Of a DNA stretch of 64,000 bases, positions 1-11,884 are shown piece after piece. The position numbers and the translations under genes are program-made. Each line of letters starts with the position of its first letter. The first letter of the stretch is position 1. Source of the DNA: Epiperipatus broadwayi (taxonomy: Eukaryota > Onychophora > Udeonychophora > Euonychophora > Peripatidae); assembly GCA_028023455.1 (NCBI GenBank), contig JAQFVV010012420.1:9195194-9259193 (forward strand), read 5' to 3'. A model generated the notes under the pieces. The model saw only the letters and a list, made by a program, of their open reading frames with translations, was not told where the DNA came from and did not search any database.

Positions 1-190
1 TTTAAATTAGTTTCACTTATAGTATATATATTTAGTATGTGTACATAATTATATATGTATAAGAAATCAGTATGTAACTTTTTTGTTTAAAATTGTTCGA
101 TATTTTTTTTTTATATTTGAAAAATTATTTTTTAAAAAAACAAGTCCACAAAAGTAAGTTATGATAGCACTATCATATTTGATATTTTAG

Positions 191-571
191 GTGGCGCAAT
201 GTTGCTGCAATTACTACTTTTCTGCATTGTTTTAAAGTGTTAAATATATATTAAATTATAGTGTGCGACAAGTTGAGATTCTTTCTATAAAACTTCCATT
301 TTTAATGTATTTTAAAAAATTCTAAAAGATGTCAGCAGTATATGGACCTTTGTGTAATTGACAACACATTCTATTGTTTCTGACAAAGTTATGAAGGTGG
401 CTGATGCTTTAGATTGTTTTACCCTGCGACTAAATGCCATAAAAACCTTGATTTTCAGTAATGATTATGATGCAATATTTTTGCAAAAGACATTAAACCA
501 AAAACTGTCACTAAGGGGAATTGTCTTTGAAAATATATTTATTTTTAAAAAGATCTTAGAAAATATAGAAA
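191..571 (+). other. Two exon-like blocks of an unidentified plus-strand gene
   Basis: Block 191-236 follows an AG acceptor and reads WRNVAAITTFLHCFK before a GT. Block 389-571 follows a pyrimidine-rich stretch ending in AG, reads VADALDCFTLRLNAIKTLIF and onward with no stop, and ends at a GTATGT donor. Both are less AT-rich than their surroundings and have protein-like composition, predicted helical. I do not recognise the protein. The reading phases of the two blocks do not join directly, so either an exon is missing between them or one block is spurious. The longer block could instead be read to a stop at 621 as an 87-codon open frame beginning with TTG. Confidence 0.27.
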
Positions 572-621
572 GTATGTTACAAGAACCAGAAATTGCCATG
601 GAAACAGCCATTCCAGGCTAA

Positions 622-1084
622 AAGAAAATCGTTTTTGTAAAATCTGTGAAATATTTTAATAACAATTAATAATTTATTATCTTTTAGAATTTTTTTTGTT
701 TCTTTGATAACTAATTCTAAATATATTTTATAATAACCTAAAATTTTAATATCTAATATTTCGTTCTTTAAACTTTTTGAATAGGTATTGTGAAGTCAAT
801 AATGATGTGTTCCTTTGTTATCAGTAAGATTTTCAATTACTTATTTTCACAATTTTAAAATATTAATTTTAAATCTTTTTCTACATTATTAGAAAAGCTT
901 AAACATTTATAATCTAATATATAAACTAATTATATGAGATACATAAAAATTTAATTGCTCAAAAAAAAAAAATCAAACATGTAGTCATATTGAAAATAAG
1001 TTGCTAGAGTCTATTCAAAAATTTGCTGGGCAGGGTTGGCACTGATGTAGATAATATATTATAAACAAACTTTCTTACTACTTA
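622..1084. other. AT-rich stretch, nothing recognised
   Basis: Homopolymer-rich AT sequence with no reading frame or repeat that I can identify. Confidence 0.5.
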
Positions 1085-1330
1085 AAAAAAATCTCGATAC
1101 TGTCCTCTTGTGAGCTTTACAGAAAATAAGTTTTAAAAACAAATTTGAAATATCAAAATATTCAATATTTTCCCACCTTGTTCCATATCTAAGAAACTAG
1201 GTGACCATGGATTAGTCTGGTATTAATTACTTGTATACCAAATTTCAAGCAATTCTATTGAATTTAAATGTATTAAACTTCAATTTTAAAAAAGATCAAA
1301 AGTTTATAAACCAACAAACCTATTTTCCAA
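1085..1330 (+). repeat. Copy of a dispersed repeat also found in tandem near 9 kb
   Basis: It shares the ordered landmarks TCAAAATATTCAA, TTCCATATCTAAGAAACTAGG and AATTCTATTGA..TTTAAA..ATTAAAC with the two units at 8950-9440. The family has no coding capacity that I can see and I do not know its class. Confidence 0.55.
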
Positions 1331-2144
1331 CTTCAATAAAAGTATTTAAGACAGGGAGGGTACTCATATATTAACAAAAAAAATCTTAATTTTATCTTTT
1401 TAAATAAATGTAATATTTACTTTATTAATTTAAAATTGCTAATTATAATTTTTTTTGTTAATTATTTTTATTGATATCTTATTGTGTATAATTTTTAAAT
1501 GAAATTGTATCATGTATAGATATAGAAAGAATCAATTTTAAATAAAATTGATAATAGACAACTTAAAATTTAATTAAAACATCAAAGTTTTCATTTCTTA
1601 TAGGAACTTATCAAGATATTTGCTTTTATACATATTTCAAACTATTCTGTAGCAACTTTACGTTTAGTATTTTTTATTGTATTATAATTTAAGTAATGTG
1701 CATTGGATGGAATTCCTATAGAATAATTTGTTGTATGATTGGGTTCCTATAAAGAATGAAAACCTGGTTTGATGTTTTTAAATTTTATTACAGTTGTCTA
1801 ATTTTTTTTAAAATTTCACCATCTGAAATATATTAAATATACATGTTGAAAATATTGTACTATATGTATATTTAAAATGTTAATGCATATGGTTTGCTAA
1901 TATTCATGCATTTCATTATTCATATTTGGAATCAAATGATATGGCTATGGGGATCCTATATATATCTAGGATGGAAGTAAAGTAACTAAAGATATCTATC
2001 TGTAGTGAACTACATAATATATAGTAATATATATTATATAATGTGTTCAAATTTTTTTTATTTATAGCTTTTTATAAAGTACATATAATATAATCATTAA
2101 TTTACTATTACTAAATATTTACTTTTGAAATTTTTTTTTATTAG
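1331..2144. other. AT-rich stretch, nothing recognised
   Basis: No coding or repeat signal seen. It could be an intron of the candidate plus-strand gene. Confidence 0.45.
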
Positions 2145-2517
2145 AACTCCCACCAAGCATTACTATCAGGCAACAATACAAAGTCTTAGGCAACAGTTTA
2201 AACATCTTCATCGTTGCTTCTCTATTGCAATTGTTAATATTGGAAAAAATTATCTAGATGATGTATACACAAATAATGTAAATATTTGATTAATTAAAAA
2301 TAGTTTTTTTTTTAATTTCCTGTGTATAATATGTAAATTTATATATATATATGACAAGTGCCTCAAAAAAACTTATTTTTGAATACTTGTAATTCAAGTA
2401 TAATTTGAAATATAATTTTTTTTCTCTTTACATTTTAAAACAAATATCCCAGGTTTACTAGCAACAATAGATTTTTGGCAGCATTTTGAATGCATTGGTA
2501 TATATCTTAAATCAATG
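2145..2517 (+). other. Two further exon-like blocks, unidentified plus-strand gene
   Basis: At 2145-2277, after a T-rich tract ending TTAG, the frame reads TPTKHYYQATIQSLRQQFKH and continues to LDDVYTNN before a GTAAAT. At 2453-2517, between CCCAG and a strong ATG|GTGAGT donor, the only open frame reads LLATIDFWQHFECIGIYLKS and ends with M. The composition looks like real coding sequence and the second block has good sites at both ends. The phase between the two blocks does not match, so the model is incomplete or partly wrong. No family is recognised. Confidence 0.32.
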
Positions 2518-2929
2518 GTGAGTCTGCAATACCAAACACATTTATAATTTCCCAACTAGCAATATTATTATTGTGAAATATCAATATTTAAAAAAATTCT
2601 AAAATAAAAGTAATGGAATTCAACCTATTTATAGGTAGATGCTTCACAATTCTTTTTTCTTTTTTGGATATAATTTCAGCTTATATTCAATCAATAAATT
2701 CTTGATAAATATGAAGATACCTGAAAAAAATGATTGTCCAAAATTCCTTTCATGCTGAACCAGCACTCATCTGTTAACCCATATTACAATTTTATACCTT
2801 TTCATCATTTGTTTAGTATTTATCAACATCAAATTACTACAATTTAATCTACAAGTGTCAAACTTGCTGCACTCAAACCTGTAACATCGTCCACTTTAGA
2901 TAAATATATTAATGAGTATTACTAATCAT

Positions 2930-3120
2930 TTAAGCCAATAAACATCACGATTGCCATTTCTTATGCTTGCATATAACTATTATTAAAGCTAGAAACAAGT
3001 CTGGGGATATTGGATGAGTAGGCACTAGATGGGGATTTTATGCACAAGCCTTCTGGCATCCAGTGATTACTCTAGCTTGCAGTGTGGCAATACGTATAGT
3101 GAGTTTTTGTCTGTTTTACT
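2930..3120 (+). repeat. Deleted copy of the hammerhead-bearing repeat family
   Basis: The segment begins like the unit at 45.5 kb (CCATTTCTTATGCTTGCATA), then jumps straight to the 3' half of the ribozyme (AGCTAGAAACAAGTCTGGGG) and the unit body (GGATGAGTAGGCACTAGAT, CACAAGCCTTCTGGCATCCA). The 5' half of the hammerhead core is missing, so this copy cannot self-cleave. Confidence 0.7.
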
Positions 3121-3204
3121 AATCATTTACTAAGCTAGAGATAATTATAACATTCTGAGCCTGGATATAAACTTTATATTTGGATAAAAATTTATCTTTT
3201 TCAG

Positions 3205-3234
3205 ATATCTATTCAAGAGTATGTGGTGGAATAG
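3205..3234 (+). other. Possible terminal mini-exon (ISIQEYVVE, stop)
   Basis: TTTATCTTTTTCAG is a good acceptor. The sequence after it opens in the phase left by the donor at 2517/2518 and reads nine residues to TAG. It could be the last coding exon of the candidate plus-strand gene, with the repeat at 2930-3120 inside its intron. Such a short exon can easily arise by chance. Confidence 0.2.
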
Positions 3235-3239
3235 AAGTT

Positions 3240-5300
3240 TTAAGTATATTTAAAATGGTAGCTAAAATTGGATTAATGATACCAATTACATTTAATTACA
3301 AATTAAAGTGTATATTTGAGCAAAAAATGACATGATACTACCTTACCTAATAAATAAATAGTGATAATCATTACATTTCTCAAAATTGAGGGTGATTGAA
3401 ATTTGACAACTTGTAGATCAAATTATAATTCTCTTTTCTGTCAACTTTCAAGAATGTGATTATTAAGAAATTTTCTGCTAAGCTGGTGTTTATTTTCAAA
3501 TTAAAAATATATTTTCAAAAAGCACAGAGTTTGCAAATCAGTTCAATCAATTACTTTTCATTTTCTAACTACATTGTCATTTTTAAATTTGTTATTATTA
3601 AAAATAAACTTTATCAACACAAATTATTACAATGTAATTTACATTTGTAAATTGGTAAAACAAAACATCACAAATCCTAGAGAAAATAAATAGTTTACAA
3701 ATAAATATAATCAATCAACTTTTTTTAAAAAAAAAAAAAATTCTCACAAAAAAATTATATTTATGTTAAGATACAATAGATATGACAGTAATAGAACTGA
3801 TGAGCAATCATGACATAATGAACTACTCTGAAACCAGATATGCCCATTATTTCACAACCGGGCCTATCCTACCAAAGCCCGAGTACAAAAGTACAGTCAA
3901 AAAATCACTGATCATAACTCGGAAGAAATTTATATCATAAATAACAATACCACTACTATTCTGCCTGCAGCATATCCCTACAAGTAACAAAGTAAAAAAT
4001 AAAAATACTAGTTATTTGTATTGTCTTCATGGAAACATATAATAAATATCACATTTGACATTAATATAGTATCTTTATATGCCACAATGCTTAAATCCAT
4101 AATACTTTAAGTATTTGTATTGATGCATAATATATAGTTAAAAAGCAATTTGAAAATTTCTTAGGCCGATACATATTATGTGAGATAAAATTTAATTATT
4201 TCTTTTACTATAAAATAGTTCTAAAATTCCTGCATTTACTAAGTTGATCGTAAAACTTGTTCTTTTCATTATTTTAAGAAGCAAATCATTTCTGGCACTA
4301 TTACATTATATTCTAGTAATAATTAACTTGCTTGCAATAATAGAAATTTGTAGGGGAAGTATTATGTTCATCATGAAATAGGCAACATCTAGAAATCCGC
4401 ATATGAATTTTGAACTTATTTTGCAGAAAATATGATTACAGCATATCAATTTAAGTCAACATGTATGGTACAAATTGAAACAAGCATTTTAGATTAGAAT
4501 CCATATAATATAGTTATCATTAATCAAATATATTGTACAATTTTCAAACATATCTTCATGGTGAGCTTTATTGCCTTCATTCTTCTACTATTGAGGCCCC
4601 TTCAATGTTCCAATGATGCAAATAATAAATATTATTGGGCATGCTAAGACCACACATTTACTATAATTTATTCAAAATCCTATCAATTTTTTATATATCC
4701 TGTTGTACAAGAAGTTGTCATTACTATATTGCACATATGATCTCTGATAAGTAAAAAACTCACTTTATAATCAGCATTTCCTAGCAATGATATAGCCATT
4801 TTTATCTTGATGAATGCATTAATTTTGGATCATTGTATTCAGTCAGTATGTCAAGATATACATATAAATATGCAGTTAAGGTTGACAAAAATTACTTATT
4901 TAGCTGATTTGCATTAGAATCCATTATTCAATATATCCCTTAGAAACAGTGATATTCAGGATTTTCAGATATGTACAGATTTTATGGACAATACAAAGCC
5001 ATTCTGGAACATTGTTCACAATTTATTAATTTCAGCATTGTCGAGATATTGATAAGCAACAAAAAATTTTATAGGATAAGTACCATACAGCTGATTAGTT
5101 GAAATTGATATGAGACTATATGAGCCTATCAAATTGCATAATTATTTAATCTATTATTACATTATTCTGCTCTTCATACAATTATAAATATTATATCATC
5201 AAATAATGGTTACTGCTTGAACTAATGTAATTGGTATTACATATTTTCCATATAGGGCTGTCTAACTATATATACATATATATCATGAAAAAAAAATTTA
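3240..5300. other. AT-rich stretch, nothing recognised
   Basis: No gene, RNA or repeat structure identified. The 64-codon frame at 3456-3650 is low-complexity and looks like chance. Confidence 0.45.
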
Positions 5301-5415
5301 GAAGACTGCCCTATAAACAGAGCAAAACTCTCCATACTGTATGGAGAGTTTTGCTCTGTTTATCAACAATTAATGTGCTAATATAGGAAATGTGATCATG
5401 TGAAGACTGCCCTAT
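5301..5415. mobile_element. Fold-back mini-insertion of the hammerhead repeat with 14 bp target-site duplication
   Basis: The 14 bp GAAGACTGCCCTAT occurs at 5301-5314 and again at 5402-5415, exactly flanking the insert. The insert starts with a near-perfect palindrome, AAACAGAGCAAAACTCTCCA and its complement, with a 3-nt loop. It then runs through TCAACAATTAATGTGCTA to GTGATCATGT. The same end sequence occurs in the copy at 50.4 kb and, diverged, in the units at 26.6 and 45.5-46.4 kb. The insert is therefore the 3' end of the unit plus an inverted piece of itself. Exact duplication of the target implies insertion by an endonuclease. Confidence 0.8.
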
Positions 5416-6540
5416 GCTTTGTTTATAATTATTTACTATTTCTGAGATTTTTTTTCCTAATGAAAGCTTTTCACAAAAAAAAAAAAAAAAAAAGATAATT
5501 GATTATTCAATAAAATAGTAAAAGGATTATTTAATTTTGAGATCAACTATAAATAACAAAATATTTTACATGTATAATCATGGGATAATGCAATTATTAT
5601 AATGTCTGAAGTGATGTTCAGATCCTCAATGTGCTGAAATCTTCTAAAATAACAGTGTATAATCTGACATACTTTTTATTTCTGGAATAATAGTAATACA
5701 TTTGTCTGTCATATCTATGGCTTGGATTTGAATTCTAGCCAAGTATAACTTGAAAATTTTTTAAAGTTCCAATCAGGTTTATAATTTTTTTTTTCAAGTA
5801 ATCTGCCATTATCCACAGCTAATCATTCAATACTAATCAGTGAATAGTATTTATCAGTGAAGACTTGAGGATCAAAGCTTTAACTAATGCAAGTATTTCT
5901 TTTATAACAATAACTTAAAAGATTTATTCAGATTTATGAAAATTTCAGTTTTATTGACAATTTTCTTAGTCATATGACATTTAAATATGAATCACAAGCA
6001 TAATCAACTTTTTTGCAAGGCATTTTATCCTATTTGTTTAAAAGAATATAATTTTGCTTAAATTATTGTATATCATTTAGATAAACAAATTTTTAAAATC
6101 ATCAATTTATGAAATTGATTTTTTCTTTCATTAAATTTTCTATTTTTTAAATATTCAGTGTTATAATTTGTGATTTTCAATAGATTTAATAATAAGCTCT
6201 CTTTACAGTTTTCTCCATGAAAATAACTCCAAAGATTTGTGATAGCATTTATTGATGTCTTAATCCATTATATTTTATAACTGCTTACACCACTTCTTTC
6301 ATAACAGCATAGTAATGTAATTGAATGTAAATTGTTTTCTTTCTCAAACGAAATGAGAAATTTCTATGTATAGACATATATCCAGATATCCTTTTAGCAT
6401 ATATTGATCATTATCACCATTCTCTCTCCTTTAGGCTATAAAATTTTCTTTCCAATATTATTTAGACATAAATCTTCGATAAGATTTTTGTCCCACTAAT
6501 CCAAGCTTCATATAAATATTAATCAGAAGTAAAAAGTAAG
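5416..6540. other. AT-rich stretch, nothing recognised
   Basis: No gene or structured repeat identified. Confidence 0.45.
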
Positions 6541-6544
6541 TTCT

Positions 6545-6950
6545 TAAAAACATCTATTATTTTTAACATCTTTACATGTTAAATTTCTACATTAAAACAT
6601 TCTAAATTTCAAATAAATAACACTATCTCTGAGTAACACTTTAAACATTAATGGTTGTGATGATAGAAAAAGTTAGCACATTCATTTATCAATGACTTGG
6701 ACTGAAATTTTCAGACCCTCTCTATACTATTACAATATTGCTTTCATATTTTGTTATTCGAATCGATTATTTATAAAAGAAAACAAAAAAGAAATCAAAC
6801 ATATAAAGAAATAAAACGCATGAAAAAACTACAAGCTGATTGCTTTTTGTGTTATATAGCAAAAGAGTAAAAACCATCCATAAAGTAGAAGACATGAAAT
6901 ACCAATGGACAATAAAATTTAAAATAAATGGATAAAAGAAAAATTTATCT
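6545..6950 (+). repeat. Dispersed ~400 bp repeat, copy 1 (copy 2 at 9685-10060)
   Basis: Collinear similarity with 9685-10060: TAAATTTCTACATT, AAACATTCTAAATTTCAAAT, CACTATCTCTGA, GGTTGTGATGA, AAAGAAAACAAAAAA, CATGAAAAAAC, GAGTAAAAAC. There is no coding frame and I do not recognise the class. Copy 2 sits between two copies of an RTE 5' segment. Confidence 0.6.
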
Positions 6951-7059
6951 TAAGTACTTTTCTTTATCGTGCACTCAAATGTAAAAAAAAATGTTTCTTC
7001 AACCACAATTGGGGTTTTTATATTTAACTTGAAATAAAAACATGATTGGGGGAGGGGGG

Positions 7060-7123
7060 TCCAGAAATTAATTAAGTCAATCCCTTGTAATAAAAATAGG
7101 GATTGACTTAATTAATTTCTGGA
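7060..7123. repeat. Perfect 26 bp inverted repeat with 12-nt loop
   Basis: Arms 7060-7085 and 7098-7123 are exact reverse complements (TCCAGAAATTAATTAAGTCA..). The loop is TGTAATAAAAAT. A G run (GGGGGAGGGGGG) precedes the left arm and CCCC follows the right arm, so pairing may extend outward. It could be a miniature fold-back element or an insertion scar. Confidence 0.8.
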
Positions 7124-7515
7124 TTCCCCAAATAAAATAAACATGTTTAATATTAAATAAATTATCCCTATTTATTTTTAACTTTTTAGTATTGGCACAA
7201 TAAATAAAAATGTAAAACTATTATAGTTTAATTGGCTTGAAAGTTATAGTTGGTATATATATATATGTAGATATTTCTGCTATAAGTTAATATGCATACC
7301 CTTCATGTATCTATCATATTTAGTATGTTTACATAATACATGTATAATAAATCATTAAATGACTAAAAATATGAAAATGTCCTTTATATGAATTTTTTTT
7401 TTTAAAAAAAAAAAACTTACTAAAACTATATTATAAATTAACTTCACTTAAAACATAATTTTATTTTAAATAAATTTGACACTTTGTTTATATATACCAT
7501 TAGATATTTCTGCAA

Positions 7516-8762
7516 TGATTGGAAGAATGCAGTATTAATATTTTTAAAAATGATTAAGAAAATATTAGAAATTATAGAACTGTTAGTCTTTTATCAGTTC
7601 TGTGCAAAATTTTTATCAAAATAATTACAACGCATCTTCAGTGAGCTTTGGATTTTAACCAATCAAAAGACCAAACTGGATTTAAAAGTGATTTTAGTAC
7701 AGTGGATCATATCCAAATATTGAGAAAAGTTAAACAAAGGAACAATGAATATGAGTTGGTATTATGTTTTGGATTTATAGATTGTGAAAAGGCATTTGAT
7801 TCTATAAGCATTTCTTCAGTGATTAAAGCATTGGATCAAGGTATAGACCCAAGATATTGTCATATTCTGAATATAAAAATGCAACAGCAACAATTAGATT
7901 ACATAATGATACTAGGAAAATTAACATTGACACTCACCAGGATGACTCCATATTGCCAAAACTTTTTACAGTAGTTTTGCAACAAGTATTTTGTGGATTA
8001 AAATGGGAAATTAAGGAGTAGAAGTAAATAATTATTTAAGTCATCTAGATTCTGCAGACAATATAGTTCTTTTTGAAATAATGCTTTAGAGCTTAAGGAA
8101 ATGTTCCAAGAGTTATCAGATGAAAGTAAGATTAAAGGTGTAAATGTCAAAAAGACAAGCAATATTCAATGGATTTTCTCAAAAAAATAAAGATTGATAA
8201 TGATGAGTTAGAAATCAACAACTTACAAATATCTTGGTCAGATTATTACTAGATGGAAATGTAAGAAATTAATCATAAAATTAAACTTGGAGTGCTTTTG
8301 GTAGAAATAATTTAATATTAAAAGGAAATTAGATATGTGTTTGAAGAGAAAGATTTAAATGTTTTACCATTTCTTGCTTATGGATTTGAGACTTGAACAC
8401 TTAATAAGAAGAGCAATACAGAGACCACTAAATGAAATATAGAGATACATGTTAGGAGTAACAAGAAGAGATCGAAAATGGAATACATGGATGAGAGAAG
8501 AAACAGGTGTTACTGACATCATTGAAAGAAGAGAAGTGGAGTTGGGCTGGACTTATTGCTACAAAAGTTGATAATAGATGGACAGTTGAAATCTTAATTC
8601 TGAATTCCAAAAGATTGTAAAAGAATTAGAAAGAGACCATATGTGAGATGGATGAAATAAGAAAGTGCTGGTGGATGAGAAGAGAGGCTAGAGATAGGAG
8701 ATGCATTGAACTTGAGACTTTCATCTTGTAATAGGTTGATAATAGTTGAAAATGATGATTTC
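7516..8762 (+). pseudogene. 5'-truncated RTE-type LINE relic (RT domain and C-terminus)
   Basis: The sequence is collinear with the better RTE copy at 57029-58365. It starts at GATTGGAAGAATGCAGTA and keeps the RT motif A region (LCFGFIDCEKAFDSISISS, inside an open frame at 7648-7974), a damaged motif B region, GFETWTLN-like remnants and the TTGATAATAGTTGAAAATGATGA tail region. There are many stops and frameshifts. 5' truncation is usual for target-primed reverse transcription, so the start at 7516 is probably the original insertion end. It is dead and older than the 55 kb copy. Confidence 0.85.
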
Positions 8763-8949
8763 TGCTATCGGTTAAACTCTTTATTTATATATATATATAT
8801 TTAGTATGTGTACATAATTACATTTTAATTTGCTTTTCTATTGTGAAGTCGCGGGACTTTTTTATTTGAAAAAAAAAGTTTATTAAAAAATGCTTAACAA
8901 AACTATTGTAAATTAAGTCTTATTACTAAAATGAAACTTACAATTGAAA

Positions 8950-9440
8950 CCAAGAAAGTCATATGCATTTCTTAAAACAGTGAACTGTTAATAACAATTT
9001 TTAAATTTGATATCAAAATATTCAACTTTCCTGCCCACTCTTCCATATTTAAGAAACTAGGTCACCTACCTAAAATATTGCATCCTATTACCTTGACAGA
9101 GATTTAAAAAAGATATATAAAATTTCAACAAATATTGAATTTAATCTATTAGATCTCGATTTTAAAATGTTACAACTTTAAATTGAAACCAAAAAAAAGT
9201 ATAGCACCCTCTCACAAGCCCTACTTAACACATTTAAGTTCTAAAAACAATTTTTAAATTTGATATCAAAATATTCAAAATTTACCTGCCCTCTTCCGTA
9301 TTAAGAAACTAGGTCACCTACCTAAAATATAATAGTCCCATATTGCTTTGCCTGGCATTTCCTTCTTATGTATAAAATTAGAACTAATTCTATTGAGTTT
9401 AAATCTATTAAACCTCGATTTTAAAATTTTATTCTAACTT
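8950..9440 (+). repeat. Tandem pair of ~253 bp non-coding repeats
   Basis: Two head-to-tail units share CAATTTTTAAATTTGATATC, CAAAATATTCAA, TAAGAAACTAGGTCACCTACC and CTCGATTTTAAAAT. The first landmark recurs about 253 bp apart (9001 and 9254). A third diverged copy lies at 1085-1330. I checked the GAAACTAGGTC segment for a hammerhead core. There is no CUGANGA upstream, so it is not one. Confidence 0.7.
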
Positions 9441-9517
9441 TAATAATAAAAGTGATTACAATAGTTTACAAACGTATAAATAAACAGAGAACATAATTTA
9501 AATAAAAGCATTTAATA

Positions 9518-10220
9518 AAAAGCTAATTCAAAGAAAAGTGCCTTAAATACCAATATTTGATAATTATTTACTTATAATAATTATGTTTGCTGTTAAGTGA
9601 AAAGAGACTCTTTGATTCCTCTTGGTAGCCTTAAAGAAACCGAGCAGGGCAAATGTCTAATGTCCATATAGTTCTTATAAACATCCCATATTACTTTTAA
9701 TATTTTTATATATTAAATTTCTATATTGAAACATTCTAAATTTCAAATAATACTATCTCTGAATAACACTTTAACCCTTAAAGGTTGTGATGACAGAAAA
9801 AATTACCACAGTCATATATTAATGATCTGGATTGAAATTTTTGGACACTTTGAACTATTATAATGCTATTGTACATTCTTAGTTGGGTCACTTATTTACA
9901 AAAGAAAACAAAAAATCAAAGACATAAAGAAATCAAACTCATGAAAAAACAAGCTCATTGTTTATTGTATTATACAGTAGGAGTAAAAACTTATCAATTA
10001 ATTTCAGGAAACAAGATATAAATTGAGAATAAAGTTTTAAAAAAGCTAGTTCAAAGAAAAGTGATTTAAATATCAATATCTGATAATTATTTATTTACAA
10101 TAATAATAATTATGTTTGTTGTTAAGTAAAAAAAAAAGTCCTTTTTATTCCTCTTGGAGGTCAAATTAACTGAGAAGGGCAAATTCCCAATATTTATTCC
10201 ATACAATCTTATTGCAGTTA
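9518..10220 (+). repeat. Duplicated RTE 5' segment interrupted by a dispersed repeat
   Basis: The block 9518-9690 (AAAGCTAATTCAAAGAAAAG, GATAATTATTTACTTATAAT, GATTCCTCTTGG, GAGCAGGGCAAAT) is repeated at about 10040-10220. The last two landmarks are the first bases of the RTE 5' region as seen at 55111-55160. Between the duplicates lies copy 2 of the 6.5 kb dispersed repeat (9685-10060). So a ~520 bp unit starting upstream of the RTE was duplicated, or the RTE carried tandem 5' monomers. Confidence 0.65.
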
Positions 10221-11865
10221 TTACTATGCAATTACCAGCATAGTACCCAAATATAAATGGCCTTTTCACCAACACACATTAGCCAACAATGGTGTGTTTA
10301 CTGGCGGAGTTTAAGACCAAAAAATATTATGGACTTTCTTGTCAGTTTCCTAACAATTCTTAACTAAATTATCACCTAAATTTTATTGAAGGCAGAATGA
10401 ATATGTGGGTGAATATTTTTTAATTAGATTTTTACAATGATGACAGACAAAACTAAATTATGACCCTTATTCCTAGGAAGCTGCAAAATCCTCAGTCAAG
10501 GCTGCAGTTGGAAACCAAAGGATGAGTTGATAATCCTCTGATAGTGGATCCAGGTTACCATTTGATGATATTTGCAATTGTAGAATTGTATGAAGGAAGA
10601 TTACATGAATTGCAAGAAAAATGGTTAAATAATAAATGAGACATTAATGGACTTTGTGAAGTAAAAAACAAAGTTGAAAAGATGATTTGAAAAATAGACA
10701 TGAATTTTATTAGAAAGGCAGAAATATCAGTAATACAAGTCAAATTCATTGTAAATAAGAAATCAAAGAACAATATTGTGGAGATTGATAGTATATGGTG
10801 GCAAGATTAGTTATTTAATAGAAGATATCAAATGCAGATAATTCAGATTTATGCCTCAAGTTCTTATTGTGATGAAGAAATAGAGCATTTTTATATAGAT
10901 GGACAAAATGCTTTTGATCATACCAAACATTTTAAAATCATCATGGTAGTCTAATGCTAGAATTAGTAAATGCTTGAAAAATGAAAATAATGTGGATAAA
11001 TTTGGTTATGGTGTCAGAAATGAAAAAGGACAAAGACTTGTGAAATTTACAGAAAAACTGAATAGTATGAATTCCTTCTTTGAGAAAAATTCTAAACTGA
11101 AATAGACATTGAAAAATCCAAATAAAGATGCAGCAGAACTGGATTATATTTTGACTAACAGAAAATATATGTTTCAAGATTATAAGTTCTTAATAGACTC
11201 AACAAAGAAAGTGGTCATCAATTAATGAGATGTGAAACGAGACATATTAATGCCAAATTAAAGAAACAAAAATCTATTTAGAAAGACAGCATTAACAGTT
11301 GATATTCCTAAATTTCAAAAACACTCCAATGAATTTAAATAAAAACTTGCTAATATTTTTAAAATATTAATAGATTTTGAAGATCATTCAAACAACTGGG
11401 ATCAATAAGAAGATAGTTGGGATGCTATTAAGAATGGCAACAAAGATATCTGGTACAAAAAAGCAATTCACAAACATTTACCTATAACATGGCAATGTAT
11501 GAAGAGAAAAAGTGTATTAAATTATTTAAAAATAGTCCATTAAAAAGAACTGAATACCTGAAATTTTATAAAATAATGCTAAAAAGAGTTAATGATGTAA
11601 TAACTGTGACTTAACAAGGGAAGCTATAAAAGAAAATTAAAGTTTTTAAAATATAAACCATCTTGCTATTGAATAAAGTTATTTCAACAATAAGAAGAAA
11701 ATATGGAAGTATTAAAAAGAGAGTATGACACAATAAAATGTACAGAAGTTTCTATAAAGGGTTATATAATAATAAAGAACAAATTAACAAAACATTCCCT
11801 GCAATTCTTACTTCTAAATTAACAAATATTTTAAATGAATAGGTGAAACATGCAATTAAATAAAT
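10120..11865 (+). pseudogene. RTE-type LINE relic, 5' part (5' region, endonuclease, start of RT)
   Basis: The copy begins with the conserved RTE 5' leader (TTATTCCTCTTGGAGG, CACCAACACACATTAGCCA, ATGATGACAGACAAAA). It continues through the endonuclease: GLCEVK-like at ~10645, FDHTKHFKIIMV at ~10914, and [14 protein letters not shown] at ~11142. It then enters the N-terminal RT region with numerous stops. At ~11865 the alignment breaks off inside ATGCAATTAAAT and resumes at ~16255 on the same strand after a foreign block. About 57 bp of RTE sequence is lost at the junction. Confidence 0.85.
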
Positions 11866-11884
11866 TCTAATTTTAGAGGTGATA

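Noticed and set aside
3790-3840. CTGATGAGCAATC...GAAACC as a hammerhead core
   Set aside because: The segment between CTGATGA and GAAAC does not form a stem II and no GTC closes a stem III or stem I.
9030-9070. AAGAAACTAGGTCACC in the 253 bp repeats as a hammerhead 3' half
   Set aside because: No CUGANGA precedes it at a usable distance in any of the three copies, and no stem I pairs across it.
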